A stretch of DNA of 5,003 nt, from assembly GCA_020630045.1 (NCBI GenBank), contig JAHDCE010000367.1, positions 1 to 5,003 of the forward strand, written 5' to 3'. This DNA comes from Saprospiraceae bacterium. GTDB taxonomy: Bacteria > Bacteroidota > Bacteroidia > Chitinophagales > Saprospiraceae. Positions 1 to 5,003 of the stretch are shown here, piece after piece. The position numbers and the translations under genes are program-made. Within the stretch, counting starts at the first letter, position 1, and each line of letters begins with the position of its first letter. Under the pieces are notes generated by a model, which had not been told where the DNA came from, did not search any database, and saw only the letters and a program-made list of their open reading frames with translations.

Positions 1-180
1 GTCCGTACCTTCGCAATGGTAGATACGAACTCTAACCCTAACTTGGTGGATTTCGCTATTCCTGCAAATGATGATGCATCTAAATCAATCCAAATTATCA
101 TGGATTACCTTTCTGCATCCATCAAAGAAGGACTTGACGAACGTCAAAAGTCCAAGGACGCTAGCCCAGCCGCTAAGTAA
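1..180 (+). CDS. rpsB: 30S ribosomal protein S2, C-terminal fragment (5' end outside window)
   Basis: This frame is open from the first base and ends with TAA at 178-180, giving the last 59 residues of the protein. S2 is a structural protein of the 30S subunit that also helps recruit S1. The visible segment FAMVDTNSNPNLVDFAIP followed by ANDDASKSIQ matches the conserved S2 C-terminal region (VDTN-x-(D/N)P-x-x-(I/V)D(Y/F)-x-IP-x-NDDA-x-x-SI), where the chain enters its last conserved helix. The tail after it (KEGLDERQKSKDASPAAK) is charged and variable, as is usual for S2. The gene sits directly upstream of tsf, the classic rpsB-tsf order, and this independently supports the call. The start codon and the N-terminal three quarters of the gene lie to the left of the window. 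Confidence 0.95.
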   Translation, partial: VRTFAMVDTNSNPNLVDFAIPANDDASKSIQIIMDYLSASIKEGLDERQKSKDASPAAK

Positions 181-200
181 TACATCGAAATCTTTGATCT

Positions 201-239
201 AAGGGCAATGGTTCGGTGTTTTCCGGATCATTGCCTTTT
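201..239 (+). terminator. Hairpin in the rpsB-tsf spacer: likely attenuator or partial terminator
   Basis: Bases 201-216 pair with 223-238 over 16 consecutive positions, three of them G-U wobbles (203/236, 211/228, 213/226), around the loop TGTTTT (217-222). The run TTTT at 236-239 lies mostly inside the stem, so the U-tract is short and termination may be incomplete. It starts 20 bases after the rpsB stop and ends 33 bases before the tsf start. No TAnnTTTG box is visible between it and tsf, so tsf probably depends on read-through from rpsB. That makes an attenuator or mRNA-processing/stability role more likely than complete termination (inference). Confidence 0.6.
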
Positions 240-272
240 GAGAATTAATCATTTTAAAATCATAAAATTCCC

Positions 273-1106
273 ATGGAAGTTAAAATCTCCGCCGCTGATG
301 TGAAAAAACTCCGTGACATGACCGGAGCCGGAATGATGGACTGCAAAAAAGCCCTTAAAGAATCTGGGGGTGACTTTGACGGTGCTATCGAATTCCTTCG
401 CAAAAAAGGACAAAAATTGTCCGTTAAACGTCAAGACCGAGAAGCCAAAGAAGGTGTTGTAATCGCTGTCGTTAGTGATGACAAAACCAAAGGTGTGGTC
501 GTTCGATTAAGCTGTGAAACTGACTTCGTTGCTAAAAACGAAGATTTCATCAATCTTGGTAAAAGCATTGCCAGTCACGCTTTAGCGGAATTCAAAGATA
601 CCAAAGACGAATTATTGGCCACTCAATTCGAAGGCATCACTCTCTCTGATAAAATTATCGAGCAGGTGGGTGTAATCGGTGAAAAAGTCGAAGTCGCTTC
701 TTACGAAAAATTAGAAGCCGCTATGGTCGTCCCTTATATCCACATGGGATACCGTGCCGGTGTTATCGTTGGATTGAATAAAGCCGACGCTTCTTTCGAA
801 ACTGCCGGAAAAGATGTAGCTATGCAAGTAGCTGCCATGAAGCCTATCGCTTTGGACAAAGACTCTGTTGACGATGCTGTCGTTCAGAAAGAAATCGAAA
901 TCGGAAAAGACTTGGCAATCAATGAAGGAAAGCCGGCCGCTATGGCTGAAAAAATCGCTATTGGGCGATTGAACAAATTCTTCAAAGAAAATACCTTGTT
1001 GAACCAAATGTTCGTTAAGAACAACAAGCAAACCATCGCTGCTTACTTGAAAAGCGTTGATGGTGATTTGACCGCAACAGGATTCAAGCATGTGATGCTC
1101 GGATAA
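273..1106 (+). CDS. tsf: Elongation factor Ts (EF-Ts)
   Basis: EF-Ts is the cytoplasmic guanine-nucleotide exchange factor for EF-Tu; it releases GDP so that EF-Tu can rebind GTP and aminoacyl-tRNA. The 277-residue product is close to the usual length (E. coli 283). Residues 1-50 form the UBA-like N-terminal domain, with the EF-Ts signature LRDMTGAGMMDCKKAL at 13-28. The second signature, CETDFVAKN, is at 81-89; its Asp-Phe pair (84-85) corresponds to the residues inserted into EF-Tu in the E. coli complex. The core continues through VPYIHMGYRAGVIVGL (153-168) and MQVAAMKPIAL (184-194), ending in a short C-terminal segment. The ATG at 273 is chosen because the UBA domain begins directly after it; the upstream region is A/T-rich with no Shine-Dalgarno sequence. 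It is probably transcribed with rpsB and ends 17 bases before a strong terminator. Nothing is truncated. Confidence 0.98.
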   Translation: MEVKISAADVKKLRDMTGAGMMDCKKALKESGGDFDGAIEFLRKKGQKLSVKRQDREAKEGVVIAVVSDDKTKGVVVRLSCETDFVAKNEDFINLGKSIASHALAEFKDTKDELLATQFEGITLSDKIIEQVGVIGEKVEVASYEKLEAAMVVPYIHMGYRAGVIVGLNKADASFETAGKDVAMQVAAMKPIALDKDSVDDAVVQKEIEIGKDLAINEGKPAAMAEKIAIGRLNKFFKENTLLNQMFVKNNKQTIAAYLKSVDGDLTATGFKHVMLG

Positions 1107-1123
1107 TTCCGATAAAAAATGAT

Positions 1124-1155
1124 AGAGCGGAACCATTCGGTTCCGCTCTTTTTTT
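1124..1155 (+). terminator. Intrinsic terminator of the rpsB-tsf unit
   Basis: A perfect 11-bp G/C-rich stem (AGAGCGGAACC at 1124-1134 with its complement at 1139-1149) closes a four-base loop ATTC and runs into seven Ts (1149-1155). This is a textbook Rho-independent terminator, starting 17 bases after the tsf stop codon. It implies that pyrH has its own promoter rather than being read only from the rpsB-tsf transcript. Confidence 0.92.
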
Positions 1156-1183
1156 GCCCTTACGGGAAATTTGATTTTGTATT

Positions 1184-1265
1184 GTTCCAAGGCACGAGAA
1201 ACGCCTCCTAGCAGCGCTAGGCAAGGCTTTTCGGAACGCAGGATCAAGGCAAAAGACAATTTTGC
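1184..1265. other. Hairpin-rich non-coding element between tsf and pyrH
   Basis: I see no protein-coding signal here, but the stretch can fold strongly. A long bulged hairpin spans 1184-1237. From outside in: GTTC/GAAC (1184-1187 with 1234-1237), a 7-base one-sided bulge, CGAGAA with TTTTCG (1195-1200 with 1228-1233, one G-U), a 2-base bulge, GCCT/AGGC (1203-1206 with 1224-1227), another 2-base bulge, and CCTAGC/GCTAGG (1207-1212 with 1216-1221) closing an AGC loop. A second small hairpin follows: GCAAAA/TTTTGC (1249-1254 with 1260-1265). The hexamer CAAGGC occurs three times (1188, 1222, 1245). It lies after the tsf terminator and before the pyrH promoter-like box. It could be an interspersed REP- or MITE-like repeat copy, a small RNA, or unselected spacer; the sequence alone does not decide. 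Confidence 0.4.
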
Positions 1266-1299
1266 AGTCATGCAAGCTATTTTAAACAAGTTCATTGTT

Positions 1300-1307
1300 T
1301 AACTTTG
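1300..1307 (+). promoter_or_regulatory. Bacteroidota-type -7 promoter box for pyrH
   Basis: TAACTTTG is an exact match to the Bacteroidota sigma-A -7 consensus TAnnTTTG. It lies 17 bases upstream of the pyrH ATG and downstream of the tsf terminator, where a promoter is needed. Transcription would start near 1310-1313, giving a very short leader of about 12-15 bases. I found no clean TTTG -33 element at the expected 19-20 base spacing, which lowers confidence. Confidence 0.55.
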
Positions 1308-1324
1308 CCCAAACATAAGTAGAG

Positions 1325-2041
1325 ATGGAAAAATTGAAGTATAAACGAGTACTCCTCAAACTAAGCGGAGAATCCTTAATGGGAGACCAGGAGTTCGGAA
1401 TAGAACCGGTGATGCTTAAACATTATGCCGGACAGATTAAAGAGCTTGTCAATAGAGGGGTTGAAGTAGCAGTCGTCATCGGTGGAGGCAATATCTTCCG
1501 AGGGCTTCAAGCAAAAGAAACTGGTATCGAACGAGTCCAAGGAGATTACATGGGAATGCTAGCTACGGTAATCAACGGAATGGCCTTACAAAGCGCCTTA
1601 GAATCGAAAGGTGTTTATACCCGTTTGATAACAGCGATAAAAATGGAACAAATCGCCGAGCCTTATATCCGTCGACGGGCAATCCGCCATTTGGAAAAAG
1701 GTCGTGTAGTCATTTTTTCCGCAGGAACAGGAAGTCCTTATTTTACGACTGATTCTGCCGCCGCCCTTCGTGCCAACGAAATACAAGCGGATGTTATCCT
1801 TAAAGGAACTCGGGTGGATGGCGTGTATTCCGCCGATCCGGAAAAATACCCGGACGCGACCAAATTCGATACCATTACCTTTGCTAAGGTACTGGAGATG
1901 AACCTGAAAGTTATGGATAAAACAGCTTTCACCTTGTGTCAAGAGAACGATTTGCCGATCATCGTGTTTGATATCAACAGAAAGGAGAATCTACTTCGTA
2001 TCATCGAAGGAGAGGCAGTAGGTACTCTAGTAGAAGGGTGA
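1325..2041 (+). CDS. pyrH: Uridylate kinase (UMP kinase)
   Basis: Bacterial UMP kinase phosphorylates UMP to UDP using ATP in the cytoplasm, feeding pyrimidine nucleotides into RNA and, through CTP, DNA synthesis. It belongs to the amino-acid kinase fold and forms hexamers. The 238-residue product has the normal length. Visible motifs in order: KLSGE (12-16) in the phosphate-binding region; GGGNIFRG (53-60); GDYMGMLAT (73-81), the UMP-binding and oligomer region; GTGSPYFTTDSAAALRA (134-150), with the Thr-Thr-Asp that contacts substrates; and VDGVYSADP (164-172), the nucleotide-binding segment typical of the family. The ATG at 1325 places KLSGE at the expected distance from the N-terminus; a -7 box lies just upstream and there is no clear Shine-Dalgarno. 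It is followed by frr after 105 bases, the conserved gene order. No key residue seems to be missing. Confidence 0.98.
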   Translation: MEKLKYKRVLLKLSGESLMGDQEFGIEPVMLKHYAGQIKELVNRGVEVAVVIGGGNIFRGLQAKETGIERVQGDYMGMLATVINGMALQSALESKGVYTRLITAIKMEQIAEPYIRRRAIRHLEKGRVVIFSAGTGSPYFTTDSAAALRANEIQADVILKGTRVDGVYSADPEKYPDATKFDTITFAKVLEMNLKVMDKTAFTLCQENDLPIIVFDINRKENLLRIIEGEAVGTLVEG

Positions 2042-2109
2042 CGGAAAGTTTGTTGAGCTGTGTTTAAACTTATACGGCTCCAAAGACCTAATATTTCGTC
2101 CGTCATTCC

Positions 2110-2117
2110 TAAATTTG
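2110..2117 (+). promoter_or_regulatory. Possible -7 promoter box for frr
   Basis: TAAATTTG fits TAnnTTTG exactly and lies 29 bases before the frr ATG, so a transcript starting near 2120-2123 would have a leader of roughly 25 bases. No convincing -33 TTTG is present at the expected spacing, and read-through from pyrH is equally possible because no terminator-like hairpin with a T-run is visible in the 105-base spacer. It is best viewed as a candidate internal promoter. Confidence 0.4.
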
Positions 2118-2146
2118 TAAACGAAACCACTCAAACTTTTTGAACC

Positions 2147-2710
2147 ATGCAAGAAGAATTGGACTTATACATCGAAACCGGAAAAGAATCTATGGGAGAT
2201 GCACTGGAACGCCTAGGTCGTGAATTGACCAAAGTGCGTACAGGAAAAGCCAGCCCGTCGATCTTTAGTGGGGTATCCGCAGATTACTATGGAGTAAAAA
2301 CGCCCATCAGCCAAATGGCGAATATTACTACAGCTGATGCTAGGACCTTGATGATTACTCCTTGGGACAAAAACGCATTGGCTCCTATCGAAACGGCTAT
2401 CATCAATAGCAATCTTGGGTTGAATCCTCAAAATGATGGAGAAATCATCCGTATTAATATTCCCATCCTGACAGAAGAAAGAAGGAAGGAAATGGTGAAG
2501 CGAGTTCGTGCTTTATCCGAAGATGCGAAGGTGAGTATCAGAAACGCACGTCGTGAAATGATGGACGCCGTCAAGAAAGCGGTTAAGGATGGCTACCCGG
2601 AAGATGCCGGCAAAGACATGGAACAAGAAGTTCAGAACTTGACCAATGAGTACACCGGCAGAGCCGATAAAGCAGCCGATGAGAAGGAAAAAGATATCAT
2701 GACCGTATGA
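2147..2710 (+). CDS. frr: Ribosome recycling factor (RRF)
   Basis: RRF, with EF-G, splits post-termination ribosomes into subunits so that they can start again. The 187-residue product matches the family length (about 185). It shows the two-domain pattern: helical domain I at the N-terminus, with KVRTGKASPSIF at 29-40 (family RTGRA-type motif), then beta domain II with YYGVKTPISQMANIT (47-61), DARTLMITPWD (64-74) and IIRINIPILTEERRKE (100-115). Domain I resumes with the helices containing VSIRNARRE (129-137). Arg132 in the SIRNARR segment corresponds to the conserved Arg132 of E. coli RRF, important for ribosome binding. The C-terminal helix is highly charged (to DEKEKDIMTV). The ATG at 2147 agrees with the family N-terminus. 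The upstream bases (TTTTTGAACC) lack a Shine-Dalgarno. The gene follows pyrH, as in many bacteria. Confidence 0.98.
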   Translation: MQEELDLYIETGKESMGDALERLGRELTKVRTGKASPSIFSGVSADYYGVKTPISQMANITTADARTLMITPWDKNALAPIETAIINSNLGLNPQNDGEIIRINIPILTEERRKEMVKRVRALSEDAKVSIRNARREMMDAVKKAVKDGYPEDAGKDMEQEVQNLTNEYTGRADKAADEKEKDIMTV

Positions 2711-2745
2711 TACGCCTCTTTATCAAATAATAATTCCCTTTTGGG

Positions 2746-2784
2746 AAATAGCCATTACCGCAATACTTCGGCAATGGCTATTTT
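2746..2784 (+). terminator. Terminator-like hairpin after frr
   Basis: Bases 2746-2756 (AAATAGCCATT) pair perfectly with 2773-2783 over 11 bp. After one A/C mismatch the stem continues with CCG/CGG (2758-2760 with 2769-2771) around an 8-base loop. Four Ts (2781-2784) end the right arm, so the U-tract is weak. A smaller hairpin, TTCCC-TTTT-GGGAA (2734-2747), overlaps its base by two nucleotides, so the two compete at their junction. Position 36 bases after the frr stop supports a role as the 3' end of the pyrH-frr transcript. Confidence 0.65.
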
Positions 2785-2814
2785 CATTCACTCCATATCA
2801 AAACCATATATATC

Positions 2815-3990
2815 ATGTATCCGGATTTATCCTATTTTTTTCACGATGTTATCGGAACGGATTATGATAATTTCTTCGCTATTTTCAAAACCTTCGGGAT
2901 GTTCCTGGCCCTGTCGTTTGCAGCGGCCGGATATGTCGTTTATTTAGAATTGAAAAGACGACAAAAGCCCGGCGGTTCCCTAGAAAAAATATTTTCCGAA
3001 AGGGAAATCCTACAAGGAGAAAAAGCGGATTGGAAACCAGCCCTGTCCGGAGGGATTTTAGGCTTTCTCCTTGGATTTAAGGTACTCCATATCTACAATA
3101 ATTTCGAAGCCTTCAAAACCGATCCGGTTAAAATATTACTATCTTTTGACGGTAATCTTGTAGCAGGGATTATCGGTGCCGTTTTAATGGGCGGATACTA
3201 TTATTGGGATAAGAAAAGACAAGAACTCCCCAAGCCGATAAAGGTCAAAGAAATTACACGCCCCTCCGATCGAGTGTTTGATATTCTAGTCGTCGCAGCG
3301 GTAACCGGTATCCTAGGAGCCAAGATTTTCGCATTATTCGAAAACCTATCCGAAATCGGATCGGCCAAGGAGTTGTTGGATCAATTGGTATCAGGAAGCG
3401 GCCTAGCAGTAATGGGAGGACTGATAGGAGGAGCCATCGGTGTATTGATATACATTCGCAGAGTAGGTATTCCTCCGATAGAAATGATGGACGCCGCCGG
3501 CCCGGCCATTATGGTTGCTATTGGAATCGGGCGCCTAGGATGCCACTTTTCAGGAGATGGTGACTGGGGCATCGTAGCCGCCGCTCAACCCGACTGGTGG
3601 TTTATGCCCGATTGGCTATGGGCTTACGATTATCCACGCAATGTCAGCGAAGGATATCATGCCGGTAAATTCTTCGGAGAAGAAGTGGACTGTGGTGGAT
3701 GTAAATACCACTGGAAACTCATGCAAAAAGTATATCCGACATCGGTATATGAATTTTTCATGGCTTCGGGATTCTTTGGTATCCTTTGGGCGTTAAGGAA
3801 AAAGTTAACCGTTCCCGGAATGTTGTTTTTCGTTTTCATGATATTCTACGCCATTCACCGTTGGAGCATCGAAAAAATTCGTGTCAACGACAAATTCATG
3901 TGGGACATGACCCAGGCGGAGGTATTGTCCGTTGCATTTTTCATTATCGGTATCCTAGGAGTCGGATACCTGTTTCTAAGAAAAAAATAA
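2815..3990 (+). CDS. lgt: Divergent prolipoprotein diacylglyceryl transferase (Lgt family)
   Basis: Lgt transfers diacylglycerol from phosphatidylglycerol to the lipobox cysteine of prolipoproteins in the inner membrane, the first lipoprotein maturation step. The 391-residue product is about 100 residues longer than E. coli Lgt (291) and has eight or nine hydrophobic segments: about 21-45, 76-94, 115-131, 154-174, 195-214, 227-246, 311-327, 333-348 and 369-388. Family marks: SGSGLAVMGGLIGG (193-206) matches the E. coli MSFHGGLIG region; GIGRLGCHFSGDGDWG (237-252) matches the Lgt signature GRxGNFxNxExxG; YPTSVYE (307-313) matches HPTQLYE; R349-x3-E353 matches E. coli R239/E243; and MTQAEVLS (365-372) matches the C-terminal GQ-x-LS segment. 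Divergent points: Met200 replaces His103, Cys243 replaces Asn146, and Asp248 stands near Glu151. A Trp-rich stretch (W261, W262, W267, W269) and a CGGC motif (293-296) lie in the enlarged loop between segments 6 and 7. The start follows an A/T-rich leader without Shine-Dalgarno. Lgt family membership is firm; diacylglyceryl transfer activity is probable, not proven. Confidence 0.85.
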   Translation: MYPDLSYFFHDVIGTDYDNFFAIFKTFGMFLALSFAAAGYVVYLELKRRQKPGGSLEKIFSEREILQGEKADWKPALSGGILGFLLGFKVLHIYNNFEAFKTDPVKILLSFDGNLVAGIIGAVLMGGYYYWDKKRQELPKPIKVKEITRPSDRVFDILVVAAVTGILGAKIFALFENLSEIGSAKELLDQLVSGSGLAVMGGLIGGAIGVLIYIRRVGIPPIEMMDAAGPAIMVAIGIGRLGCHFSGDGDWGIVAAAQPDWWFMPDWLWAYDYPRNVSEGYHAGKFFGEEVDCGGCKYHWKLMQKVYPTSVYEFFMASGFFGILWALRKKLTVPGMLFFVFMIFYAIHRWSIEKIRVNDKFMWDMTQAEVLSVAFFIIGILGVGYLFLRKK

Positions 3991-3994
3991 TACC

Positions 3995-5003
3995 ATCCAA
4001 TCGGTTAAAACAGATATCAGAAAATTATCCCTTCCGGAAATGGTAGAGTATTTCCAAGGAATAGGGGAAGCGAAATTCAGGGCTAAACAAGTGTACGAGT
4101 GGCTCTGGAATAAAAGTGCCGTCTCCTTTTCGGAAATGACCAACCTTTCCAAAAAATTAAGGGAACACCTGGAGAATCATTTTGTCATCCTCGCTATTCA
4201 AGAAGACAAAGTGCAAAGGAGTTCCGATGGAACCATCAAATCCCGATATAAATTACATGACGGCCACCTGATAGAATCCGTCCTCATACCCGTTCCCGGA
4301 GATGATAGGTATACGGTGTGTGTATCGTCACAAGTAGGATGTAGCTTGACTTGTTCCTTCTGTGCGACAGGCAAGATGAAACGCATTCGGAATCTAGACG
4401 CCGGAGAGATTTATGACCAAGTCGTTATGGTCAATAAACAGTCTTTGGAAACCTTCGGAAAGCCATTGACCAATATTGTATATATGGGAATGGGAGAGCC
4501 TTTGCTCGCTTATCGCAATGTGATGGAAAGCGTACGCCTCATCACTTCTCCCCAAGGACTGGGTATGTCTCCCAAACGGATAACCGTTAGCACGGCGGGA
4601 ATCGCCAAAATGATTAAAAAACTCGCTGATGATGGAGTCAAATTCAATCTGGCATTGTCCCTACATGCCGCTGATGACGACAAGCGGAATGAAATCATGC
4701 CCATCAACGAGCAAAACAACTTGGAAGTATTGGCGGAAGCCTTACAATATTTTTACCAAAACACCCGCAATCGAATCACCTTCGAATACATCGCCTTCCA
4801 AGGATTCAATGACAATATCGAAGATGCGGAAAATTTGGTCAAACTGTGTCGCAAAGTCCCTTGTCGCGTCAACATCATCGAATATAATCCCGTAGAAGGT
4901 GTGGAACTCACCAAGTCCGACGAGCAACGCACCAATCGTTTCGCCGCTTATCTCAATGATAATGGCGTTAATGTGACCGTTCGTCGTTCCAGAGGAAAAG
5001 ACA
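3995..5003 (+). CDS. rlmN: Dual-specificity 23S rRNA (A2503-C2)/tRNA (A37-C2) methyltransferase RlmN, 3' end outside window
   Basis: RlmN is a radical-SAM enzyme that methylates C2 of A2503 in 23S rRNA and A37 in some tRNAs. Counting from 3995, 336 codons are visible. Motifs: N-terminal accessory domain DIRKLSLPEM (7-16) and FRAKQVYEWLW (28-38); Cys109 in VCVSSQVGC, equivalent to E. coli Cys118, which resolves the methyl-enzyme intermediate; the [4Fe-4S] motif C116-x3-C120-x2-C123; YMGMGEPL (163-170); ITVSTAG (196-202); LALSLHA (219-225). The frame ends in VRRSRGKD, just before the expected second catalytic cysteine (E. coli Cys355), so only a short tail is missing. The start is abnormal: the frame opens after TAA at 3977-3979 and has no ATG, GTG, TTG or CTG before ATG 4040, which lies inside the conserved DIRKLSLPEM segment. 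ATC at 3995, four bases after the lgt stop, is my best guess. Identity is certain; the start is not. Confidence 0.93.
   Translation, partial: MQSVKTDIRKLSLPEMVEYFQGIGEAKFRAKQVYEWLWNKSAVSFSEMTNLSKKLREHLENHFVILAIQEDKVQRSSDGTIKSRYKLHDGHLIESVLIPVPGDDRYTVCVSSQVGCSLTCSFCATGKMKRIRNLDAGEIYDQVVMVNKQSLETFGKPLTNIVYMGMGEPLLAYRNVMESVRLITSPQGLGMSPKRITVSTAGIAKMIKKLADDGVKFNLALSLHAADDDKRNEIMPINEQNNLEVLAEALQYFYQNTRNRITFEYIAFQGFNDNIEDAENLVKLCRKVPCRVNIIEYNPVEGVELTKSDEQRTNRFAAYLNDNGVNVTVRRSRGKD

Noticed and set aside
251..260. Palindrome ATTTTAAAAT before tsf as a regulator site
   Set aside because: It has low complexity in an A/T-rich leader and does not extend into a longer dyad.
1172..1179. TGATTTTG as a promoter for the hairpin element
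   Set aside because: It differs from TAnnTTTG at the important second base and sits directly after the terminator T-run; there is no supporting -33 element.
711..1295. Long minus-strand open frame (194 codons) antisense to tsf, with another at 1084-1275
   Set aside because: It overlaps a certain tsf gene and runs through the terminator hairpin and the non-coding spacer. Its translation shows no recognisable domain and mirrors the codon pattern of tsf.
1598..1942. Minus-strand open frame inside pyrH
   Set aside because: It lies entirely within the well-supported pyrH gene on the opposite strand, and its product shows no family motif.
2062..2069. Palindrome GTTTAAAC in the pyrH-frr spacer as a possible operator
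   Set aside because: It is a short A/T-rich palindrome with no second copy near another promoter, and is expected by chance.
2741..2947. Plus-strand open frame of 68 codons before and across the lgt start
   Set aside because: It starts inside the frr terminator hairpin and overlaps the lgt N-terminus in another frame; the lgt frame carries the family motifs.
3786..4046. Plus-strand open frame bridging lgt and rlmN
   Set aside because: It is out of frame with both genes, ends within the conserved rlmN N-terminus and has no recognisable domain. It corresponds to the -1 frame of lgt, not the frame that joins rlmN.

Overview
The window is a compact, all-forward-strand housekeeping locus. It most likely comes from a member of the Bacteroidota. 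Three things point there: the start codons lack Shine-Dalgarno sequences and instead have A/T-rich upstream regions; two spacers carry exact matches to the Bacteroidota -7 promoter box TAnnTTTG; and the protein variants look Bacteroidota-like, especially a long divergent Lgt containing GRLGCHFSGDGDWG. I cannot place it more finely.

Layout: (1) positions 1-180 hold the 3' end of rpsB (ribosomal protein S2). (2) A 92-bp spacer with a 16-bp terminator/attenuator-like hairpin leads into tsf (elongation factor Ts, 273-1106). (3) A strong intrinsic terminator at 1124-1155 closes the rpsB-tsf unit. It is followed by a hairpin-rich, non-coding stretch (about 1184-1265) and a promoter-like -7 box (1300-1307) just before pyrH (UMP kinase, 1325-2041). 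(4) A 105-bp spacer with a second -7 box precedes frr (ribosome recycling factor, 2147-2710), which ends at another terminator-like hairpin (2746-2784). (5) A divergent prolipoprotein diacylglyceryl transferase (lgt family, 2815-3990) is followed almost directly by rlmN (23S rRNA/tRNA adenine C2-methyltransferase), which runs off the right edge.

The order rpsB-tsf-pyrH-frr is widely conserved in bacteria. It groups translation (S2, EF-Ts, RRF) with pyrimidine nucleotide supply (UMP kinase). Here it appears to be split by a terminator and local promoters. The downstream lgt-rlmN pair joins envelope lipoprotein maturation to rRNA modification and is probably co-transcribed.

I see no mobile element, CRISPR array, tRNA or new multi-gene system. 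The points most worth a second look are: the rlmN reading frame has no ATG, GTG or TTG before its conserved N-terminal segment (best candidate start is ATC at 3995); the Lgt homologue has substitutions at several positions known to matter in E. coli Lgt; and a bulged hairpin element lies between the tsf terminator and the pyrH promoter.
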